Source: Proteobacteria bacterium ST_bin12
GTDB taxonomy: Bacteria > Pseudomonadota > Gammaproteobacteria > Burkholderiales > Methylophilaceae
Length of the DNA: 64,000 nt
Reading direction: 5' to 3'
NCBI GenBank assembly: GCA_002083635.1
Contig: MSXP01000005.1
Coordinates: 124,001 to 188,000, forward strand
The translations under genes were made by a program, and so were the position numbers. Under the pieces are notes generated by a model, which was not told the DNA's origin, did no database searches, and was given only the letters and a program-made list of their open reading frames with translations. This document shows positions 8,291 to 16,108 of this stretch, in pieces; within the stretch, counting starts at the first letter, position 1, and each line of letters opens with the position of its first letter.

Positions 8291-11200
8291 TTACACCAGT
8301 CTTTTATGCAAATCTTGTAGTGACTCAACATTTAGCTCTTGCATATGCGCCATGCCAATACAAGCCGCTTTTGCACCTGCCAGCGTTGTGTAGTAGGTCA
8401 CTTTATTTTGCAAGGCACTGCGACGAATCTCATAAGAATCAGCCACCGCTTTTTTGTCTTCGGTCACGTTCACAATAAAGTTAATTTCATTGTTTTTAAT
8501 CATATCCACAACATGTGGACGGCCTTCAGCTACTTTATTAACAGGCGCTACGCTTAAGCCATGCGCTATTAACGCTTTTGCGGTGCCTTTAGTCGCCACT
8601 AAGGTAAAGCCTAGTTTTGCGAGATCTTGCGCAATATCCACCACTTTTTGGTGATCTTCATTACGCACGCTAATAAAGGCACGGCCACCTTTTGGCAGCT
8701 TGGCTGATGCGCCTAATTGCGATTTCACAAATGCTTCAGCAAAGGTAGCGCCAACACCCATCACTTCGCCCGTTGACTTCATTTCTGGGCCAAGAATCGT
8801 ATCCACGCCTGGGAATTTAATAAACGGGAATACCGCTTCTTTTACTGAAAAATAAGGTGGAATCACTTCTTTTGTCACCCCTTGCGATTTCAAGCTTTGA
8901 CCTGCCATACAGCGCGCTGCGATTTTTGCCAATTGCAAACCACAAGCTTTTGAAACAAATGGCACAGTACGTGATGCGCGTGGGTTCACTTCTAACACAT
9001 AAACGGTTGTGCCTTGGATGGCAAACTGTACGTTCATTAAACCTTTAACACCCAGCGCTTTAGCCATTTGCACGGTTTGCACACGCAACACATCTTGCAA
9101 CTCTTCGCTTAAGCTATACGGCGGCAATGAGCAGGCAGAGTCACCTGAGTGCACACCCGCTTGCTCAACGTGCTGCATAATGCCGCCAATTAATACGTCT
9201 TCGCCGTCACAAATCGCGTCTACGTCAATTTCTAAAGCGTCGTTTAAGAAACGGTCCAGCAATACTGGCGAATCGTTAGAAACCTTTACCGCTTCGCGCA
9301 TATAACGCTCAAGCTGGCTTTGCTCATGCACAATTTCCATGGCACGACCACCTAAAACATAGCTTGGGCGAACAACAAGCGGATATCCGATTTCATTGGC
9401 CGCAATCAGCGCCGCTTCTGGCGTACGCGCTGTGCGGTTTGGTGGCTGTTTTAAGCCTAATTCATGCAACATGGCCTGAAAACGCTCACGGTCTTCTGCT
9501 CTATCAATCGCGTCTGGCGTAGTGCCAATAATAGGCACGCCTGCTTTTTCTAAAGCGCGCGCCAGTTTAAGCGGCGTTTGGCCGCCATATTGCACAATCA
9601 CGCCCACTGGTTTTTCGATATGCACGATTTCCAGCACATCTTCTAAAGTCACTGGCTCAAAGTACAAGCGGTCAGAAGTATCATAATCGGTTGAAACCGT
9701 TTCTGGGTTACAGTTAACCATGATGGTTTCATAACCATCATCACGCATGGCAAATGCCGCGTGCACACAACAATAATCAAACTCAATGCCTTGGCCAATA
9801 CGATTCGGTCCGCCGCCCAGTACCATGATTTTCTTTTTATCAGTCGGCTTGGCTTCGCATTCCTCTTCATAGCTGGAATACAGATAAGCCGTATTAGTGG
9901 CAAACTCTGCCGCGCAAGTGTCTACGCGTTTATATACGGGGCGCACTTGCAAAGCCTGGCGATAAGCGCGGACGGCGTGCTGATCCGTATCCAGTAACTT
10001 GGCTAAACGGCGGTCACTAAAGCCGCGACGTTTTAATTGGAACAAGGCGTCCTTATCTAAATCGGCAATATGTTTGCCAGATAAAGCCGCCTCACGATTG
10101 ATAATGTCTTTAATCTGCGCTAAAAACCAAGGGTCAATTTTTGAGATATTAAAAATATCTTCGTTGCTCACACCAAGGCGCATCGCATCCGCCACGTACC
10201 ATATACGCTCAGGGCCTGGTTCACCCATTTCTTTGGTGATGCGATCCATATCGGTTGAAATGGAATCTAAACCATCCACGCCCACTTCTAAACCGCGCAA
10301 CGCTTTTTGGAATGATTCTTGGAAGGTACGGCCAATCGCCATCACCTCGCCTACCGATTTCATTTGCGTAGTTAAACGCGAATCGGCTTGTGGGAATTTC
10401 TCAAAAGCAAAACGCGGTATTTTAGTAACCACGTAATCGATGCTAGGCTCAAATGAAGCTGGCGTTTGGCCACCTGTAATATCATTTTTTAATTCATCTA
10501 GCGTAAAACCGACCGCTAATTTAGCCGCTACTTTGGCAATCGGGAAACCAGTGGCTTTTGATGCCAAGGCGGATGAACGCGACACGCGCGGATTCATCTC
10601 AATAACAATCATGCGACCGTCATCTGGATTAATGGCAAATTGCACATTAGAGCCGCCAGTATCCACACCAATTTCGCGCAACACAGCCAAGCTGGCGTTA
10701 CGCATAATTTGATACTCTTTATCAGTCAATGTTTGTGCAGGCGCTACGGTAATACTGTCGCCAGTATGCACACCCATTGGGTCTAGGTTTTCAATTGAGC
10801 AAATAATGATACAGTTGTCCGCTTTGTCGCGCACCACTTCCATCTCATACTCTTTCCAACCCAGCATTGATTCTTCAATCAATAACTCTTTGGTGGGCGA
10901 TGCATCTAAGCCGCGCTCACAAATAGTGATAAATTCTTCGCGATTATAAGCAATGCCACCGCCGCTACCACCCATGGTGAATGACGGGCGAATAATCGCT
11001 GGATAGCCAATGCTGGCTTGCACTTGCAAGGCCTCTTCCATGGAATGTGCGATGCTAGAACGCGCAGAACCCAAACCAATTTTGGTCATGGCTTCTTTAA
11101 ATTTTTGGCGGTCTTCGGCTTTATCAATCGCTTCTTTTGAAGCGCCAATCAACTCAACATTATATTTAGCCAGAACGCCGTGCTTGTCTAAATCCAGCGC

Positions 11201-11494
11201 ACAGTTTAGTGCCGTTTGCCCACCCATGGTTGGCAATAAGGCATCAGGGCGTTCTTTGGCGATGATTTTTTCAACCACTTTCCAAGTAATCGGCTCGATA
11301 TAAGTCGCATCGGCCATTTCTGGGTCAGTCATAATCGTGGCTGGATTAGAGTTCACCAAAATAACGCGGTAACCCTCTTCGCGCAAGGCTTTGCAGGCTT
11401 GTGCGCCAGAATAGTCAAACTCGCAGGCTTGACCAATTACGATTGGCCCTGCGCCAATAATCAAAATACTTTTAATGTCCGACCGTTTTGCCAT
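8291..11494 (-). CDS. carB: Carbamoyl phosphate synthase large subunit
   Basis: Makes carbamoyl phosphate from bicarbonate, ammonia (delivered by CarA) and two ATP, for pyrimidines and arginine. Full length (1067 aa) with the internal duplication visible: two ATP-grasp halves, each with a glycine-rich start (IIGAGPIVIGQACEFDYSG near the N-terminus and VLGGGPNRIGQGIEFDY in the middle), and a C-terminal allosteric MGS-like domain from about residue 935. It is separated from carA by a small membrane-protein gene. Confidence 0.98.
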   Translation of the reverse strand: MAKRSDIKSILIIGAGPIVIGQACEFDYSGAQACKALREEGYRVILVNSNPATIMTDPEMADATYIEPITWKVVEKIIAKERPDALLPTMGGQTALNCALDLDKHGVLAKYNVELIGASKEAIDKAEDRQKFKEAMTKIGLGSARSSIAHSMEEALQVQASIGYPAIIRPSFTMGGSGGGIAYNREEFITICERGLDASPTKELLIEESMLGWKEYEMEVVRDKADNCIIICSIENLDPMGVHTGDSITVAPAQTLTDKEYQIMRNASLAVLREIGVDTGGSNVQFAINPDDGRMIVIEMNPRVSRSSALASKATGFPIAKVAAKLAVGFTLDELKNDITGGQTPASFEPSIDYVVTKIPRFAFEKFPQADSRLTTQMKSVGEVMAIGRTFQESFQKALRGLEVGVDGLDSISTDMDRITKEMGEPGPERIWYVADAMRLGVSNEDIFNISKIDPWFLAQIKDIINREAALSGKHIADLDKDALFQLKRRGFSDRRLAKLLDTDQHAVRAYRQALQVRPVYKRVDTCAAEFATNTAYLYSSYEEECEAKPTDKKKIMVLGGGPNRIGQGIEFDYCCVHAAFAMRDDGYETIMVNCNPETVSTDYDTSDRLYFEPVTLEDVLEIVHIEKPVGVIVQYGGQTPLKLARALEKAGVPIIGTTPDAIDRAEDRERFQAMLHELGLKQPPNRTARTPEAALIAANEIGYPLVVRPSYVLGGRAMEIVHEQSQLERYMREAVKVSNDSPVLLDRFLNDALEIDVDAICDGEDVLIGGIMQHVEQAGVHSGDSACSLPPYSLSEELQDVLRVQTVQMAKALGVKGLMNVQFAIQGTTVYVLEVNPRASRTVPFVSKACGLQLAKIAARCMAGQSLKSQGVTKEVIPPYFSVKEAVFPFIKFPGVDTILGPEMKSTGEVMGVGATFAEAFVKSQLGASAKLPKGGRAFISVRNEDHQKVVDIAQDLAKLGFTLVATKGTAKALIAHGLSVAPVNKVAEGRPHVVDMIKNNEINFIVNVTEDKKAVADSYEIRRSALQNKVTYYTTLAGAKAACIGMAHMQELNVESLQDLHKRLV

Positions 11495-11533
11495 GTGATT
11501 TATACTTTAATCAAAATAAAATTACTAAACATG

Positions 11534-11986
11534 CTACTTCTTAAGCGTTTTATAGCCAAAATACAGCAATAACAGCGAGGGAATAAGCATCCACCACGCT
11601 TTAATTGGATTGAGCAAAATTGAAATTGCCAAGCCCAGAAACCCTAATAAAGCAAATATCAAACCATATCCAATATCTAGCCATCGGTGGCTTGAAGCTA
11701 AAAATCGTTGAGTCTTCTCAACAAATTCACGCGTATTTTCTGGCAGTTTCTGATGATTTTCTACTTTAATTTGCTGATATCGCGCCATCCAATATTTAGG
11801 GTGATACCACTTAACAACAACCTTACCACTCTCTGAAATACTTTCTTGCCGACTTACGCTGTACAACACCACTAAAACAACCAAAATAACTGCGGTATAA
11901 AAAATCAGCTTTATCCAATATTGCACATTCAATGGCAGTGTTGCCAGCCACTCTCTAATCCATGCCGATAAATGTAAGATTTCCAT
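11534..11986 (-). CDS. Small membrane protein of unknown function between carA and carB
   Basis: A 150-aa protein I do not recognise. One hydrophobic helix lies at about residues 25-43. A basic, Trp/Tyr-rich soluble segment (KWYHPKYWMARYQQIKVE) follows, then two more helices at about 103-123 and 128-146, and a KTLKK end. It sits 35 bases after carA and 39 bases before carB on the same strand, so it is probably co-transcribed. No catalytic motif is visible. Its codon use looks like its neighbours. Confidence 0.7.
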   Translation of the reverse strand: MEILHLSAWIREWLATLPLNVQYWIKLIFYTAVILVVLVVLYSVSRQESISESGKVVVKWYHPKYWMARYQQIKVENHQKLPENTREFVEKTQRFLASSHRWLDIGYGLIFALLGFLGLAISILLNPIKAWWMLIPSLLLLYFGYKTLKK

Positions 11987-12021
11987 TTTTATCAGAGTCC
12001 AATATTTTTAGAGCCTAATAT

Positions 12022-13167
12022 TTATCGTGCCGCCTGCATTAAGCCAATAAATTGGTCAAATAATTCACGCATTTCTGTTGGTCCTGGGCTTGCTTCCGGA
12101 TGCCCCTGAAAACTGAATGCAGGCTTGTCGGTGCGCGCGATACCTTGCAAACTGCCATCAAATAATGAGATGTGTGTAATTTTAATATTGGCTGGCAAAG
12201 TGGCAGGGTCTGCCGCAAAACCGTGATTCTGACTGGTAATGTAAACACGCTTGGTTTCAACATCTTGCACAGGGTGATTCGCACCGTGATGACCAAATTT
12301 CATTTTCATAGTTTTAGCGCCGCTGGCTAAAGCCAATAGTTGGTGGCCTAAACAAATGCCAAATGTGGGAATGCCAGCATCAACCAAGGTTTTAATCGCT
12401 TTAATCGCGTAATCGCAAGGCTCTGGGTCGCCAGGGCCATTCGATAAAAAGATGCCATCTGGCTTGTAACTTAATGCCTCTTCAGCCGAAGATTCTGCAG
12501 GTAACACAGTGACTTTACAGCCGCGCGAAACCAACATACGCAGAATGTTTTGCTTAACGCCATAATCAAAGGCAACCACATGGAATTTGGCATTTTCAGG
12601 CTTTGTAAAACCTTTGCCTAAAGCCCACTCGCCATCGGTGAATTCATAAGCGGTTTTGCAGCTCACCACTTTGGCTAAATCCATGCCTGCCAAGCCAGGG
12701 AAGTCTTTTGCAAGACTTAACGCTTTTTTTAGCTCGAATTCTTGATGCACATTTTCACCCGCCATGATGCAACCTGCCTGCGCACCTTTTTCACGCAAAA
12801 TACGGGTTAACTTGCGCGTGTCGATATCGGCAATCGCTACTACATTATTAGCGACTAAATACTCAGATAAAGTTTGAGTGCTACGAAAATTGGATGTTAA
12901 AAGCGGCAAATCACGGATGATTAAACCTGCGGCATAAACCTTGTTTGATTCAACATCTTCGGGGTTTGTGCCCGTGTTACCAATGTGCGGATAAGTGAGC
13001 GTAACGATTTGCTGAGTATAAGATGGGTCAGTTAAAATTTCTTGATAGCCTGTCATGGCTGTATTAAACACCACCTCACCAACTGTGTGACCAGAAGCGC
13101 CAATTGAAATGCCTTTAAAAACAGCCCCATCTGCTAACACTAAAACCGCTGGAATTGTTTTCGACAC
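12022..13167 (-). CDS. carA: Carbamoyl phosphate synthase small subunit
   Basis: Glutamine amidotransferase subunit that supplies ammonia to CarB. At 381 aa it has the N-terminal CPSase domain and a class I amidotransferase domain: FLSNGPGDPE oxyanion strand, catalytic Cys in FGICLGHQLLALA (about residues 271-283) and the His/Glu pair in FQGHPEASPGP. The start is GTG, preceded by AAAGGAG at a good distance. A sigma-70 promoter at 13274-13302 and a 5' leader hairpin at 13229-13261 precede it. Confidence 0.97.
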   Translation of the reverse strand: MSKTIPAVLVLADGAVFKGISIGASGHTVGEVVFNTAMTGYQEILTDPSYTQQIVTLTYPHIGNTGTNPEDVESNKVYAAGLIIRDLPLLTSNFRSTQTLSEYLVANNVVAIADIDTRKLTRILREKGAQAGCIMAGENVHQEFELKKALSLAKDFPGLAGMDLAKVVSCKTAYEFTDGEWALGKGFTKPENAKFHVVAFDYGVKQNILRMLVSRGCKVTVLPAESSAEEALSYKPDGIFLSNGPGDPEPCDYAIKAIKTLVDAGIPTFGICLGHQLLALASGAKTMKMKFGHHGANHPVQDVETKRVYITSQNHGFAADPATLPANIKITHISLFDGSLQGIARTDKPAFSFQGHPEASPGPTEMRELFDQFIGLMQAAR

Positions 13168-13228
13168 CTTAAAGCTCCTTTATTTCGACACGTTATTGCT
13201 AACTAGACACACCTACAGCAGATGTGCA

Positions 13229-13261
13229 AAACGGGAAAAGCTTTGTAAACTCTTCCCGTTT
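13229..13261 (-). promoter_or_regulatory. Hairpin in the carA 5' leader
   Basis: On the minus strand AAACGGGAA pairs perfectly with TTCCCGTTT (plus 13229-13237 with 13253-13261), with a 15-base loop. The likely transcription start is near 13267, so the stem would form at the very 5' end of the transcript, about 60 bases before the carA start. Only four T residues follow, so it is a poor terminator. A role in mRNA stability or pyrimidine-dependent control is possible but unproven. Confidence 0.6.
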
Positions 13262-13273
13262 CAGAATTGCCGA

Positions 13274-13302
13274 ATTATAGCTGAATTTAGCTCAAGCCTC
13301 AA
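13274..13302 (-). promoter_or_regulatory. carA: Sigma-70 promoter of carA
   Basis: Read on the minus strand: -35 TTGAGG (plus 13297-13302), a 17-base spacer and a perfect -10 TATAAT (plus 13274-13279). It predicts a start near 13267 and a leader of about 100 bases. The remaining gap to 13512 shows no gene. It is AT-rich and holds the palindrome at 13444-13465. Confidence 0.75.
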
Positions 13303-13443
13303 GTTCAGTCAGTACGATTTTTTATATTCTTAACGACTATTCTATTTTTAAAAATACTTTAGAAGCCAGCTTATCAGACGATTCTGACATCAAGTTAAGC
13401 CGAATGCTGATTAGGTTGTGTTCGATTAAGGTTTTAAATAGCG

Positions 13444-13465
13444 TTAAGTCATTTAAATCACTTAA
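13444..13465. promoter_or_regulatory. 22-bp near-perfect palindrome upstream of csbD
   Basis: The halves TTAAGTCATTT and AAATCACTTAA are inverse complements with a single mismatched pair. It ends 47 bases before the csbD start. The size and symmetry suggest an operator or part of the promoter, but no known regulator motif was recognised. Confidence 0.35.
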
Positions 13466-13512
13466 AAGACGGCTCACTATTTAATTCACCAAATAAATGA
13501 AGGGAAAATAGA

Positions 13513-13713
13513 ATGAATTGGGATCAAGTTCAAGGTAATTGGAAGCAATTAAAAGGCAGCATTCAAGAAAAATGGGGTCATTTAACAGACGATAATTTGG
13601 ATGTGATTGCAGGCAAGCGCGATCAGTTAGCAGGCAAAATTCAAGAAGCTTACGGCGTATCAAAAGAGGAAGCTGAAAAGCAGATTGCTGATTGGGAATC
13701 AAAAAACAAATAA
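13513..13713 (+). CDS. CsbD family stress protein
   Basis: A 66-aa soluble, Gln/Lys-rich protein: MNWDQVQGNWKQLKGSIQ at the N-terminus, then KWGHLTDDNLDVIAGKRDQLAGKIQEAYG, which is the CsbD pattern. Members accumulate in general stress and stationary phase; the molecular function is unknown. An AAGGGAAA site precedes the ATG, and a good terminator follows at 13751-13785, so it is a single-gene unit. Confidence 0.92.
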   Translation: MNWDQVQGNWKQLKGSIQEKWGHLTDDNLDVIAGKRDQLAGKIQEAYGVSKEEAEKQIADWESKNK

Positions 13714-13750
13714 TTAGACATTAACTTAGTTAAATATAACTAATTTAGTT

Positions 13751-13785
13751 AACAGCACGATACAATCCTATTGTGCTGTTTTATT
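13751..13785 (+). terminator. Intrinsic terminator after csbD
   Basis: AACAGCACgATA pairs with TATtGTGCTGTT around a 6-base loop and is followed by TTATTTATT. One mismatch interrupts the stem. Confidence 0.8.
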
Positions 13786-13811
13786 TATTCAATTTATAAA
13801 AGGGGAAAAGC

Positions 13812-13988
13812 ATGTCATACGCCTTTGGTTTAATTATTCTTGTACTAGATATATTCGCCATTATCAAAATCATCCAAAGCTCAGCTTCTGGGCTTGAAAA
13901 AATATTATGGGTTCTTGGCGTATTGTTCTTCCCAGTCGTCGGTTTAATTATTTGGTTTTTTGCAGGCCCAGGTAGCAAAAAAGTATAA
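13812..13988 (+). CDS. PLDc_N-type small membrane protein
   Basis: A 58-aa gene. It starts at an ATG preceded by AGGGGAAAA and ends at TAA 13986. The product begins MSYAFGLIILVLDIFAII, then has a loop with SSASGLEKILWVLGVLFFPVVG and a second helix LIIWFFAGPGSKK. The two helices with the conserved LWVLxVLFFPVVGxIxWFFxGP segment match the phospholipase D N-terminal (PLDc_N, PF13396-like) domain that often occurs alone in stress operons. Function unknown. Confidence 0.82.
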   Translation: MSYAFGLIILVLDIFAIIKIIQSSASGLEKILWVLGVLFFPVVGLIIWFFAGPGSKKV

Positions 13989-14072
13989 GTTGAGCTCACT
14001 CATTATCGATTAAATCTAGATGGCGAAAAGCTTTGTTCGCCATCGCCACAACAATTTATTAAAGGTATATTT

Positions 14073-14507
14073 ATGCATGTAAGTTTTGAGCAAGCGCAAC
14101 AAATTATTGATAAAGCGGTAGAAAAATCAACAGAAATCGGCGTTAAGATGTGCATCGCTGTACTAGATTCTGGCGGCAACTTAAAAGCCTTTAGCCGCAT
14201 GGATGATGCTTGGGTTGGCAGTACGGATATTGCCATTAAAAAAGCCAAAACCGCCTGTTATTTTGCCATGCCATCAGGCGAAATTGGCAAATTATCGGTA
14301 CCAGGAAAACCACTTTATGGCATTGAACACTCAAATGACGGCTTGATTACATTTCCCGGTGGCTTACCAATTGTCGATCACGAAGGTATATTAATCGGCG
14401 CAATTGGTGTAAGCGGCGATTCAGTTGAAAACGACCATATCGTCGCACAAGCAGGCGTAGATGTGGCCGGCGTTTGCAATATGCCGAAACATCCTTGGCG
14501 TACTTAA
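14073..14507 (+). CDS. GlcG/HbpS-type heme-binding family protein (DUF336)
   Basis: A 144-aa single-domain protein with the family pattern: an N-terminal helix (ALDAIIxxAxxKAxEIG-like, here QAQQIIDKAVEKSTEIG), VAVLDSGGNLKAFSRMDDAW, AxxKAxTA and a C-terminal GGLPIVDHEGILIGAIGVSG followed by DHIVAQAGVDV. Members include the glycolate-operon protein GlcG and the extracellular heme binder HbpS. No signal peptide is seen, so it is probably cytoplasmic. The exact ligand is not known. Confidence 0.87.
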   Translation: MHVSFEQAQQIIDKAVEKSTEIGVKMCIAVLDSGGNLKAFSRMDDAWVGSTDIAIKKAKTACYFAMPSGEIGKLSVPGKPLYGIEHSNDGLITFPGGLPIVDHEGILIGAIGVSGDSVENDHIVAQAGVDVAGVCNMPKHPWRT

Positions 14508-14541
14508 GCAAAAGTGCCATACGCAAAACCTAATATGGCTA

Positions 14542-14557
14542 TGACCCGAAAGGGCTA
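14542..14557. promoter_or_regulatory. 16-bp palindromic motif shared with the other PEP-CTERM gene
   Basis: TGACCCGAAAGGGCTA matches TAGCCCGAATGGGCTA at 24774-24789 in 13 of 16 positions. Each is centred on CCCGAAWGGG and lies upstream of a gene for a PEP-CTERM-sorted protein (here about 87 bases before the ATG). It is probably a binding site for a shared regulator; which one is unknown. Confidence 0.45.
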
Positions 14558-14643
14558 TTTTGTTAAATGATTCCGTCATTTAGTATGGTATCAAATATTG
14601 AGCGCGATTACTTTTCAACTTTACGACAATAAATGGAATCATC

Positions 14644-15198
14644 ATGAAACTCAAACTTTTTTTAGCCTCACTTGCTTTGTTTGCAGGTACTGCGCAAGCC
14701 ACTAACATTAATACCATTTCAACGAAAGTATTTATTGATGAAGATAATACTGTTGAATACGTTGATTTTCATGTGACAGATGCAGGTAAATTTTTTATTG
14801 GTTCAACTGATGGCTTTGTTTTTGACAATTCAAAACTAAACCCTCATGCACTTTTGTTTGCTAGCCCTTTAAACAGTTTAAATTTCATTGCTGAGAATGA
14901 CGATATTTTAAAAATTGGGAAACTTGTTATTGTTGATGACTCATTAATTACTAAAGATTTAGAAATTGGTAGCTATGTATTAGCCCTGTCTAATAGCTAT
15001 CTATCAATTAAAGAAGCTGTTGCTGGATACAATTCAAGTGTTACTGAGCATGTTAAAGGTTATATTGATGTGATTATTAAATCACATGATGGTAAAGCTG
15101 AATTGGGCCACCCTTCAGCAGTACCAGTACCAGCAGCAGCATGGTTGTTTGGTTCTGCATTATTAGGTTTTGCTGGTTTTAGACGTAAATCTGTTTAA
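14644..15198 (+). CDS. PEP-CTERM sorting domain protein, unknown function
   Basis: A 184-aa secreted protein. The N-terminal signal peptide is MKLKLFLASLALFAGTAQA, with likely cleavage after AQA. The middle is rich in Asp/Asn and beta-prone. The C-terminus has the exosortase recognition tail: VPVPAAAWLFGSALL, a hydrophobic helix and a basic GFRRKSV end. Exosortases cut such tails and anchor or export the protein with exopolysaccharide; no exosortase is in this window. The mature domain is not recognised. The gene has its own terminator. Confidence 0.88.
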   Translation: MKLKLFLASLALFAGTAQATNINTISTKVFIDEDNTVEYVDFHVTDAGKFFIGSTDGFVFDNSKLNPHALLFASPLNSLNFIAENDDILKIGKLVIVDDSLITKDLEIGSYVLALSNSYLSIKEAVAGYNSSVTEHVKGYIDVIIKSHDGKAELGHPSAVPVPAAAWLFGSALLGFAGFRRKSV

Positions 15199-15218
15199 TA
15201 ACTCGTTTTCGTTCAATG

Positions 15219-15250
15219 TAAAAAAGCCGCATTTAATGCGGCTTTTTTAC
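15219..15250. terminator. Bidirectional terminator between PEP-CTERM gene and dapB
   Basis: AAAAAAGCCGCAT pairs with ATGCGGCTTTTTT around a 3-base loop. The A tract on one side and T tract on the other let it serve both the plus-strand gene ending at 15198 and dapB ending at 15289. Confidence 0.9.
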
Positions 15251-15288
15251 TTAATGACTCGACTTAACCAGTTAAATGATGCAAATTT

Positions 15289-16095
15289 TTAGCGCAAACT
15301 TAACACATCGCGCATATCAAATAAACCAACATTGTGCGCTTTTAAATACTTAGCGGCGCGCAAGGCGCCTAAAGCAAAAGTCGCGCGACTACTTGCTTTG
15401 TGCGTTAACTCAATACGCTCACCAATGCCTGCAAGCACCACAGTATGGTCACCCACCACATCGCCTCCGCGCATGGTGGCAAATCCAATTTTGCCCACTT
15501 CACGTTCACCCGTTACGCCTTCTCTGGCGTAAACAGCGCAATCTTTTAATGCAACACCCAAACCTTGCGCTGCGGCCTCGCCTAATCTTAACGCAGTGCC
15601 TGATGGCGCATCTACTTTGTGGCGATGATGCATTTCGACCACTTCAATATCGTAACCATCATTTAATACTTTCGCCGCTTGTTCAACCAAGTTAATCAAC
15701 AAGGTAACGCCAACACTCATATTTGGCGCAAATACAATGGCGATTTCTGAAGCCGCTATCTCTATCAGGGATTTTTGCTCTGCCGTAAAGCCTGTTGTGC
15801 CGATAATATGCTTCACTTTGGCTTTTTTACAGGCTTCTAAATACACCATGCTCGCTTCTGGGCGCGTAAAATCAATCAGTACATCTGCGCCATTTAATGC
15901 AGATTGCAAATCACTGCTTATTTTTACACCCGTATTTTTGCCAAACTGCTCACCTGCATCTCGACCGATTTGCTGGCTTCCAGCACGATCCAATGCACCA
16001 TGTAGTTGCAAATCATTATCTGCAAACACGCCTTCAAGCAAAGCTTGGCCCATTCGACCGGTTACACCTGCGATTACAATTTTAGTTTTAGCCAT
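15289..16095 (-). CDS. dapB: 4-hydroxy-tetrahydrodipicolinate reductase
   Basis: NAD(P)H-dependent reductase of lysine and diaminopimelate synthesis (268 aa). The N-terminal nucleotide fold starts IAGVTGRMGQALLEGV, IIGTTGFT and FAPNMSVGVTLL follow, and the substrate and catalytic signature is EMHHRHKVDAPSGTALRLGE. It starts 13 bases after bamE on the same strand, so the two are probably an operon. Confidence 0.97.
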   Translation of the reverse strand: MAKTKIVIAGVTGRMGQALLEGVFADNDLQLHGALDRAGSQQIGRDAGEQFGKNTGVKISSDLQSALNGADVLIDFTRPEASMVYLEACKKAKVKHIIGTTGFTAEQKSLIEIAASEIAIVFAPNMSVGVTLLINLVEQAAKVLNDGYDIEVVEMHHRHKVDAPSGTALRLGEAAAQGLGVALKDCAVYAREGVTGEREVGKIGFATMRGGDVVGDHTVVLAGIGERIELTHKASSRATFALGALRAAKYLKAHNVGLFDMRDVLSLR

Positions 16096-16108
16096 TACTT
16101 AACCACTT

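Noticed and set aside
14566..14643. Sigma-54 promoter before the 14.6-kb PEP-CTERM gene
   Set aside because: TGGTATCAAATATTGA has the wrong spacing between the GG and GC elements, and the upstream region of the other PEP-CTERM gene has no better match.
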